64,000 nucleotides of DNA, from NCBI RefSeq assembly GCF_900187505.1, contig NZ_FYDL01000012.1, forward strand, positions 132,345 to 196,344, in the 5' to 3' direction. Position numbers and translations under genes: made by a program. Under the pieces are notes generated by a model. The model ran no database searches. It saw only the letters and a program-made list of their open reading frames with translations, and was not told where the DNA came from. Below are positions 58,540 through 64,000 of the stretch, in pieces (the stretch's first letter is position 1; each line of letters begins with the position of its first letter). This DNA comes from Pseudomonas sp. Irchel s3h17. GTDB taxonomy: Bacteria; Pseudomonadota; Gammaproteobacteria; Pseudomonadales; Pseudomonadaceae.

Positions 58540-59409
58540 TCAGTGGTGAGCGCCGAGCTCGCGAATCGTCTGCTTGAGGTTTTCGAAGTCGTAGTCCGAG
58601 AGGCCGACATAGTCGAGCACCAGATGCCCGATGCTGTCCCACTCATGATCTTCGACCTGGCTGCCCAGTACCCGGTACGACGCGCAAATGTGCTCAGCCA
58701 TTTTCAGGATTGCCAGCAGGTTCTTCAACTGGCTGTTGCGCGACGTCTCATCGCTGAAGATCGCCAGCGCATTGTGATGATTGGCGATGGCGTGGGTCAC
58801 GTGCTCCGGCAAGCGCCAGGACTTCGCGGTGTAGTAGCCGACCACGGCGTGGTTGGTGTTGAACGCACGGTTTTCCGTGTCCACCACCCGGCACTCGGCG
58901 CTCGCGCTGGCATAGGCCTCTTCCAGCACCGACATGTAGTTGGGGAAGCGCTTGAGCATCAGCGGCACGCCGCAATCGTGGAACAGCCCCAGGGCGTAGG
59001 CTTCGTCCACCGCCTGCGAACCAATGCGCTTGGCCAGGCTCAGGCTGGTCATCGCCACATCCTGGGCGGTGTCCCAGAACCGGTTGAGGGTGACGATGGT
59101 GTCGTCATTCATCTCGCCCTTGATCGACTGCGCGTTGATCATATTGATCACCGAACGGCTGCCCAGCAGGTTTACCGCACGCTGGATCGACGCGATCTTG
59201 TTGCTCAAGCCGAAGTACGGCGAGTTGACGATTTTCAGCAAGGCGCCAGAGAGGCCGGGGTCTTGGGAGATCAGCTTCGCGATCACTTCCAGGTCCGGGT
59301 CGGGCATGTACTGCTCCATCTGCAAATCCACCATGATTTGCGGTTGAGGCGGTACGCTGATGCCTTGCAGGGCCTGCTGGATCTGTTCGGAAGATAGCTC
59401 TTGGGACAT
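58540..59409 (-). CDS. HDOD-domain signalling protein
   Basis: A 289-residue protein with a single HDOD domain. The conserved core is VIAKLISQDPGLSGALLKIV, SPYFGLSNKIASIQRAVNLL and VINMINAQSIKGEM. Later come DEAYALGLFHDCGVPLMLKR and HAVVGYYTAKSWRLPEHVTH. HDOD domains lack metal-dependent phosphodiesterase residues of true HD-GYP proteins and act as scaffolds in signalling. The gene is 30 bp upstream of mutM on the same strand. Function is unknown. Confidence 0.92.
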   Translation of the reverse strand: MSQELSSEQIQQALQGISVPPQPQIMVDLQMEQYMPDPDLEVIAKLISQDPGLSGALLKIVNSPYFGLSNKIASIQRAVNLLGSRSVINMINAQSIKGEMNDDTIVTLNRFWDTAQDVAMTSLSLAKRIGSQAVDEAYALGLFHDCGVPLMLKRFPNYMSVLEEAYASASAECRVVDTENRAFNTNHAVVGYYTAKSWRLPEHVTHAIANHHNALAIFSDETSRNSQLKNLLAILKMAEHICASYRVLGSQVEDHEWDSIGHLVLDYVGLSDYDFENLKQTIRELGAHH

Positions 59410-59556
59410 AAGTACTCACTCTGGGCAAGTGATCGATTCTAGCGGAAAAAAACCGCCATATGGGCGATCTGTCCGACGCAACGCCTATAAACAACCGCGC
59501 TGCAAGCCCCCATCTAGCGCTATAATCCCGCTCTTTTTTTCACCTGGAGCGACGTT

Positions 59557-60753
59557 ATGTCCCTGCCAAGCTTGCGCCTCAAAGCCAACGCCGACCGTCG
59601 CCTGCGCGCCGGTCACCTGTGGGTCTACAGCAACGAAATCGACGTAGCCGCCACCCCACTGCACGGCTTCAAGGCGGGCGATCAAGCGATACTGGAAGCT
59701 GCCGGTGGCAAGCCCCTGGGCATCGTCGCCATGAGCCCGAACAACCTGATCTGCGCGCGCCTGCTGTCGCGCGACATCAAGCTGCCGCTCGACAAGTCGC
59801 TGCTGGTGCATCGCATTAACGTGGCCCTGTCGCTGCGTGACCGCCTGTTCGACAAGCCGTTCTACCGCCTGGTCTATGGCGACTCCGACCTGTTGCCGGG
59901 CCTGGTAGTCGATCGTTTCGGCGACATCCTGGTGGTACAGATCGCTTCGGCGACCATGGAAGCCCATAAAGAAGACGTGATCGCCGCGCTGACCCAAGTG
60001 CTCAAGCCGAGCGGCATCCTGTTCAAGAATGACTCCGCGGCACGCGACGCAGAAGGCCTCGAGCGCTACGTCGACACCGTGTTCGGCCTGGTGCCGGAGT
60101 GGGTGGCCCTGGAAGAGAACGGCGTGAAATTCGAAGCGCCGGTCATCCAGGGACAGAAAACCGGCTGGTTCTACGACCACCGCATGAACCGCGCGCGCCT
60201 GGCACCGTATGCCAAAGGCAAACGCGTACTGGACCTGTACAGCTACATCGGCGGCTGGGGCGTGCAAGCTGCCGCGTTCGGCGCCAGTGAAGTGTTCTGC
60301 GTCGACGCATCGGCCTTCGCCCTCGACGGCGTCGAGCGCAACGCCGCGCTGAACGGTTTCGCCGACAAGATGACCTGCATCGAAGGCGACGTGTTCGAAG
60401 CCCTCAAGGAACTGAAAGCCAGCGAAGAACGTTTCGACGTGATCGTGGCCGACCCGCCGGCGTTCATCAAACGCAAGAAAGACATGAAGAACGGTGAAGG
60501 CGCCTACCGCCGCCTGAACGAGCAAGCCATGCGCCTGCTCACCAAGGACGGCATCCTGGTCAGTGCTTCGTGCTCGATGCACCTGCCCGAAGACGACCTG
60601 CAGAACATCCTGCTGACCAGCGCCCGCCATCTGGACCGCAACATCCAGCTGCTGGAACGCGGCGGCCAGGGCCCGGACCACCCGGTACACCCGGCGATCG
60701 CCGAAACCCGCTACATCAAGAGCATTACCTGCCGGTTGTTGCCTAACAGCTGA
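59557..60753 (+). CDS. rlmI: 23S rRNA (cytosine-1962-C5)-methyltransferase
   Basis: A 398-residue methyltransferase. The N-terminal PUA-like domain includes RRLRAGHLWVYSNEIDVAAT. The middle part has FYDHRMNRARLAPYAKGKRV and LDLYSYIGGWGVQAAAFGAS for SAM binding. FDVIVADPPAFIKRKKDMKN is motif IV and VSASCSMHLPEDDL holds the catalytic Cys. The length is that of RlmI. A REPIN follows immediately. Confidence 0.95.
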   Translation: MSLPSLRLKANADRRLRAGHLWVYSNEIDVAATPLHGFKAGDQAILEAAGGKPLGIVAMSPNNLICARLLSRDIKLPLDKSLLVHRINVALSLRDRLFDKPFYRLVYGDSDLLPGLVVDRFGDILVVQIASATMEAHKEDVIAALTQVLKPSGILFKNDSAARDAEGLERYVDTVFGLVPEWVALEENGVKFEAPVIQGQKTGWFYDHRMNRARLAPYAKGKRVLDLYSYIGGWGVQAAAFGASEVFCVDASAFALDGVERNAALNGFADKMTCIEGDVFEALKELKASEERFDVIVADPPAFIKRKKDMKNGEGAYRRLNEQAMRLLTKDGILVSASCSMHLPEDDLQNILLTSARHLDRNIQLLERGGQGPDHPVHPAIAETRYIKSITCRLLPNS

Positions 60754-60767
60754 CGGCTAGATTCACT

Positions 60768-60880
60768 GTAGGAGCGAGCCGGGCGGCGCTCCGTTTGCTC
60801 GCGAAAAGCGCATCGGCGACACGGGCTTCCAGAAGCGCTGCGTTATCGTTGACGTTCTTCGCGAGCTAGCTCGCTCCTAC
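60768..60880. repeat. REPIN of the GTAGGAGCGAGC family, beside the RAYT gene
   Basis: GTAGGAGCGAGCC starts at 60768, and GAGCTAGCTCGCTCCTAC closes at 60880. It lies 27 bp beyond the end of the RAYT gene. The left arm carries a longer, irregular interior than other copies (GGGCGGCGCTCCGTTTGC), suggesting decay. Confidence 0.85.
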
Positions 60881-60907
60881 AGCGAGCCGTATTTGCCTGG
60901 GAATGTT

Positions 60908-61366
60908 TCAGAGCCAGATGGCATCCCACAGCGGATAGTCGCCGAGACTTGTAACCAGTCCTGCTCGCAAGGGATTGGCAATGATGTAGCGGGCCATCAC
61001 CCTGAGGTCATCCTCGCGACGCAGGGCCCGATCGAAGTATCCCTTTTGCCATACAGGTGCATAACAGCCTCGTTGTTGATTGATGAGCCGTGCACAGCGA
61101 GATTTCGTCACTTGCATTAATTTCGGCAAATCACCGTTGCGTAACTCAACCAGCCAGTGAAGGTGATCTGGCATGATTACCCAGGCCAATGAGTCGGCAG
61201 CGCCGGTTTCTTGAGCTTTTCGGAGTTGACTCACCACCAGGCGACCCATTCGCCAATCATTGAAGATCGGTTGTCGTTGATGGGAGACGGCCGTGAGCAA
61301 GTAGATGCGGCCGGATTCTGAATAACGGCCGGCACGTAAGTGATGGGCATGTGGTGTATCGGACAT
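60908..61366 (-). CDS. REP-associated tyrosine transposase (RAYT)
   Basis: A 152-residue single-domain Y1 transposase related to the IS200/IS605 TnpA family. The metal-binding HUH motif is MPDHLHWLVELRNGD, and the likely catalytic Tyr is in MARYIIANPLRAGLV, with the upstream VWQKGYFDRALRREDDL typical of RAYTs. It begins at the ATG at 61366, preceded by GAGGAGGA; the frame is open to 61513, but that part runs into REP sequence. REPs of the GTAGGAGCGAGC family lie on both sides. RAYTs are thought to mobilise REPINs of their own family. Confidence 0.93.
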   Translation of the reverse strand: MSDTPHAHHLRAGRYSESGRIYLLTAVSHQRQPIFNDWRMGRLVVSQLRKAQETGAADSLAWVIMPDHLHWLVELRNGDLPKLMQVTKSRCARLINQQRGCYAPVWQKGYFDRALRREDDLRVMARYIIANPLRAGLVTSLGDYPLWDAIWL

Positions 61367-61459
61367 TCCATTGTCCTCCTCGGTGACGGAAGAGAAACGG
61401 TAAGCTGGAAGAAGAGGGTTGTCGTTGTGGCAATGGGTCCGGATGTGTCGGTTCCCCCT

Positions 61460-61557
61460 GTAGGAGCGAGCGTGCTCGCGAAAAAACATCTGGCACCGTG
61501 ATCTATCAGGCACAACGCGTCATCGTTGGCGTTTTTCGCGTGCGCGCTCGCGCCTAC
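61460..61557. repeat. REPIN of the GTAGGAGCGAGC family, upstream of the RAYT gene
   Basis: GTAGGAGCGAGCGTGCTCGC at the left and GCGCGCTCGCGCCTAC at the right (one changed base in the arm). Together with the copy at 60768 it brackets the RAYT gene. It lies in the 425-bp gap 61367-61792 between the RAYT start and ilvD, which otherwise holds only the ilvD promoter area. Confidence 0.85.
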
Positions 61558-61613
61558 AAAGGTATATGCCGCCCGCACGCGCTCACCGGCATTCCTTCCT
61601 GACGCCAGCGGTG

Positions 61614-61619
61614 TAGAAT
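61614..61619 (+). promoter_or_regulatory. Candidate -10 (TAGAAT) for ilvD
   Basis: TAGAAT lies about 174 bases before the ilvD ATG, with TTCCTT 16 bases upstream as a poor -35. I see no clear leader peptide or attenuator between it and ilvD. Confidence 0.3.
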
Positions 61620-61792
61620 CGAACGATTCATCGCCAGTCATCCCCCGGCGGGTTTATGAGCTCAGGCTGAGGCGCGCGGCGATCCCGCACAGTCATCGGC
61701 AGCTTTCGGACACACGGCCATTTCCGGGTGTTCCCGAGGTCAATAGAAGCTCACTCCCCATTTGATACCTGATTTGCCGCCCGGAGTGCTCC

Positions 61793-63634
61793 ATGCCTGA
61801 TTACCGCTCGAAAACATCCACCCACGGTCGCAACATGGCCGGTGCTCGCGCCCTGTGGCGCGCCACGGGGATGAAAGATGACGACTTCAAAAAGCCGATC
61901 ATCGCCATTGCCAACTCGTTCACCCAATTCGTACCGGGCCACGTCCACCTCAAGGACCTGGGCCAGCTGGTTGCCCGCGAGATCGAGCGTGCTGGCGGCG
62001 TAGCCAAGGAATTCAACACCATCGCGGTCGATGACGGCATCGCCATGGGTCATGACGGCATGCTCTATTCGCTGCCGAGCCGCGAGATCATCGCCGACTC
62101 CGTCGAGTACATGGTCAACGCCCACTGCGCCGACGCCATTGTCTGCATCTCCAACTGCGACAAGATCACCCCCGGCATGCTGATGGCGGCCCTGCGCCTG
62201 AACATCCCGGTGATCTTCGTCTCCGGTGGCCCGATGGAAGCCGGTAAAACCAAGCTCGCCTCCCACGGCCTGGACCTGGTCGACGCCATGGTCATCGCCG
62301 CCGATTCCAGCGCTTCTGACGAGAAAGTCGCTGAATACGAACGCAGCGCCTGCCCGACCTGCGGTTCCTGCTCCGGCATGTTCACCGCCAACTCGATGAA
62401 CTGCCTGGTCGAAGCGCTGGGCCTGGCCCTGCCGGGCAACGGTTCGACCCTGGCCACCCATAGCGATCGCGAGCAGTTGTTCCTGCAGGCCGGCCGTACC
62501 ATCGTCGAGCTGTGCAAGCGCTACTACGGCGAAAACGACGAGTCGGTCCTACCGCGCAACATCGCCAACTTCAAGGCATTCGAGAACGCCATGACGCTGG
62601 ACATCGCCATGGGCGGCTCGACCAACACCATCCTGCACCTGCTGGCCGCCGCCCAGGAAGCCGAGATCGACTTCGACCTGAAGGACATCGACCGTCTTTC
62701 GCGTCACGTGCCGCAACTGTGCAAGGTCGCGCCGAACATCCAGAAGTACCACATGGAAGACGTGCACCGCGCCGGCGGGATCTTCAGCATCCTCGGTTCG
62801 CTGGCCCGTGGCGGCCTGCTGCACACCGACCTGCCGACCGTGCACAGCCGCAGCATGGAAGAAGCCATCGCCAAGTGGGACATCACCCAGACCACCGATG
62901 AAGCGGTGCATCACTTCTTCAAGGCCGGCCCCGCAGGTATCCCGACCCAGACCGCGTTCAGTCAGTCGACCCGCTGGGAAACCCTGGACGACGACCGTGA
63001 AAACGGCTGCATCCGCAGCGTCGAGCACGCCTATTCGCAAGAAGGCGGCCTGGCCGTGCTGTACGGCAACATCGCCCTGGACGGCTGTGTGGTGAAGACC
63101 GCAGGTGTCGACGAGTCGATCCACGTGTTCGAAGGCAACGCGAAGATCTTCGAAAGCCAGGACAGCGCCGTGCGCGGCATCCTCGCCGACGAAGTGAAGG
63201 CCGGCGACATCGTGATCATTCGCTACGAAGGCCCGAAAGGCGGCCCGGGCATGCAGGAAATGCTCTACCCGACGTCGTACCTGAAATCCAAAGGCCTGGG
63301 CAAAGCCTGCGCCTTGCTCACCGACGGCCGTTTCTCTGGCGGTACTTCGGGCCTGTCCATCGGCCACGCGTCACCGGAAGCCGCTGCCGGCGGTGCCATC
63401 GGCCTGGTGCAGGACGGTGACAAGGTACTGATCGACATCCCGAACCGCTCGATCAACCTGTTGGTCAGCGACGAGGAACTGGCCGCACGCCGTGCCGAGC
63501 AGGACAAGAAAGGCTGGAAACCGGTTGAAGTGCGCCCGCGTAAAGTGACCACCGCACTGAAAGCCTATGCCCTGTTGGCCACCAGTGCCGACAAGGGTGC
63601 GGTACGCAACAAGGCGATGCTCGACGGGTTGTAA
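61793..63634 (+). CDS. ilvD: Dihydroxy-acid dehydratase
   Basis: A 613-residue Fe-S enzyme of valine, isoleucine and pantothenate synthesis. Cluster and metal ligands lie in IVCISNCDKITPGMLMAALR and ACPTCGSCSGMFTANSMNCL. GGSTNTILHLLAAAQEAEID follows. The C-terminal part has LTDGRFSGGTSGLSIGHASP. GGAG precedes the ATG. The length fits the long [4Fe-4S] class found in gamma-proteobacteria. Its terminator is interrupted by a mobile element. Confidence 0.97.
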   Translation: MPDYRSKTSTHGRNMAGARALWRATGMKDDDFKKPIIAIANSFTQFVPGHVHLKDLGQLVAREIERAGGVAKEFNTIAVDDGIAMGHDGMLYSLPSREIIADSVEYMVNAHCADAIVCISNCDKITPGMLMAALRLNIPVIFVSGGPMEAGKTKLASHGLDLVDAMVIAADSSASDEKVAEYERSACPTCGSCSGMFTANSMNCLVEALGLALPGNGSTLATHSDREQLFLQAGRTIVELCKRYYGENDESVLPRNIANFKAFENAMTLDIAMGGSTNTILHLLAAAQEAEIDFDLKDIDRLSRHVPQLCKVAPNIQKYHMEDVHRAGGIFSILGSLARGGLLHTDLPTVHSRSMEEAIAKWDITQTTDEAVHHFFKAGPAGIPTQTAFSQSTRWETLDDDRENGCIRSVEHAYSQEGGLAVLYGNIALDGCVVKTAGVDESIHVFEGNAKIFESQDSAVRGILADEVKAGDIVIIRYEGPKGGPGMQEMLYPTSYLKSKGLGKACALLTDGRFSGGTSGLSIGHASPEAAAGGAIGLVQDGDKVLIDIPNRSINLLVSDEELAARRAEQDKKGWKPVEVRPRKVTTALKAYALLATSADKGAVRNKAMLDGL

Positions 63635-63675
63635 TTCTTAATCGTCGAACAAAAAAATGCCCCGCCACGTGCGGG

Positions 63676-63851
63676 TAATGCCGATCAGTTAAGAGAAATA
63701 AAGCCGAGCACGAAACCCGTGGCGAGGGAGCTTGCTCCCGCTGGGGCGCGAAGCGGCCCTGTTTTGGGGCTGCTATGCAGCCCAGCGGGAGCAAGCTCCC
63801 TCGCCACGGGCTCTATGTTCAGTTGGTCTTTGGCTTAACTGATCGGCATTA
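63676..63851. mobile_element. MITE-like element with 18-bp terminal inverted repeats
   Basis: TAATGCCGATCAGTTAAG (63676-63693) and its exact complement (63834-63851) bound the element. Flanking 12-base direct repeats, GCCACGTGCGGG (63664-63675) and GCCAAGTGCGGG (63852-63863), match at 11 of 12 bases and look like a target duplication. A duplication of this length is typical of IS4-type transposition. The element encodes nothing and contains a REPIN. Confidence 0.7.
63716..63810. repeat. REPIN of the GTGGCGAGGGAGC family inside the MITE
   Basis: CCCGTGGCGAGGGAGCTTGC at the left and its inverse ending at 63810. It sits in the middle of the MITE-like element, so it arrived after that element. 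Confidence 0.9.
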
Positions 63852-63873
63852 GCCAAGTGCGGGGCATTTTTTT

Positions 63874-64000
63874 GGTTCTTCACGGATTACCGGGAAAAAC
63901 GCTCTTTATCTTCATGAAAAAGAATTCGCTATCCCGATAACCGTACGCCATCCGCTTGATGACCTTGATTCGATTGTTGATACCTTCCAACTGCCCCGTA
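63874..64000 (-). mobile_element. End of an ISL3-family insertion sequence
   Basis: GGTTCTTCACGG, a typical ISL3-type terminal repeat starting GG(C/T)TCTTC, begins directly after the T-tract of the ilvD terminator. The transposase gene runs out of the window. The other end and the target duplication are not visible. Confidence 0.75.
63880..64000 (-). CDS. ISL3-family transposase, C-terminal part
   Basis: The last 39 residues of a transposase read on the minus strand to a TGA at 63880-63882. The segment LEGINNRIKVIKRMAYGYRD and then SEFFFMKIKSVFPGNP is the conserved end of the ISL3 DDE transposase domain, with its catalytic Glu in LEG. The rest of the gene lies beyond base 64000. The frame is intact as far as it can be seen. 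It is shorter than the computed ORF cut-off and easily missed. Confidence 0.85.
   Translation of the reverse strand, partial: TGQLEGINNRIKVIKRMAYGYRDSEFFFMKIKSVFPGNP

Larger units (their letters stand above)
63651..63873 (+). terminator. ilvD terminator split by an inserted element
   Basis: The left part (AAAAAAATGCCCCGC, 63651-63665) and the right part (GCGGGGCATTTTTTT, 63859-63873) are the two arms of one canonical hairpin with a CACGT loop. The arms are now 193 bases apart. Removing the insert with one copy of the 12-base repeat restores a perfect terminator. Whether the distant arms still stop transcription is not known. Confidence 0.75.

Noticed and set aside
61526..61765. 79-codon plus-strand frame upstream of ilvD
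   Set aside because: It begins inside a REP and its sequence is low in recognisable features; typical spurious call next to REPs.
1..64000. Search for tRNA, rRNA, CRISPR arrays and prophage genes
   Set aside because: None was recognised. Regular repeat spacing like a CRISPR array is absent; all repeats found are REPs or palindromic elements.

Overview
The window looks like chromosomal DNA of a fluorescent Pseudomonas (P. fluorescens group). The reasons are high GC, strong GC3 codon bias, a gene order that follows the P. aeruginosa block from rhlE (PA0428) down to ilvD (PA0353) as I remember it, and the intergenic REP/REPIN palindromes typical of this group. It is mostly core genome. The accessory pieces are small: a D-amino-acid catabolism block, a nucleotidyltransferase/HEPN pair, REPINs, a RAYT transposase gene, two MITE-like palindromic elements, and the end of an ISL3-family insertion sequence at the right edge.

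Layout. 1-8.6 kb: an unknown protein cut by the window edge, a solute-binding protein, rhlE, yceI with cytochrome b561, bioA, rsmE. 7.4-11.6 kb: binding protein, RidA and D-amino-acid dehydrogenase with a divergent LysR regulator, then a TrhA/hemolysin III membrane protein. 11.7-12.8 kb: the MNT/HEPN pair behind a palindromic operator candidate. 12.8-22.7 kb: the Chp chemosensory cluster for type IV pili (pilG-pilH-pilI-pilJ-chpA-chpC) without pilK or chpB. 22.9-29.1 kb: gshB, tonB3, yqgE, ruvX, pyrR, pyrB and a catalytically dead pyrC'. 29-32 kb: a TM2-domain protein, an NlpC/P60 peptidase and pilT without pilU. 31.6-38.7 kb: yggS-proC-yggT-yggU, metX-metW, a DUF4426 protein, rdgB-hemW and a DUF3392 protein. 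38.8-42 kb: trmB, thiG and thiS (with a MITE-like element between thiS and thiG), a DUF423 protein, mtgA. 42-46.3 kb: ftsY-ftsE-ftsX-rpoH, with an AlgU-type promoter before rpoH. 46.7-51.2 kb: a paired M16 peptidase operon, rsmD, yheT. 51.3-56.7 kb: a sulfurtransferase and the lao long-chain-alcohol oxidation locus (laoR divergent from laoC-laoB-laoA). 56.8-63.6 kb: coaD, a ferredoxin, mutM, an HDOD protein, rlmI, a RAYT and ilvD. The last 0.4 kb holds a transcription terminator split by nested elements and the end of an ISL3 IS.

How the parts work together. Three loci concern type IV pili: the Chp signalling system, TonB3 (needed for twitching in P. aeruginosa) and PilT. All three look streamlined compared with P. 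aeruginosa. Pyrimidine synthesis (pyrR-pyrB-pyrC'), methionine synthesis (metX-metW), thiamine thiazole formation (thiS-thiG) and branched-chain amino acid synthesis (ilvD) are housekeeping functions. The most interesting places are the nested insertions in the ilvD terminator, a roughly 160-nt palindrome-bounded leader in front of tonB3 whose outer stem covers the probable ribosome-binding site, the MNT/HEPN pair, and the RAYT gene sitting between REPs of its likely cognate family. No tRNA, rRNA, CRISPR array or prophage was seen.
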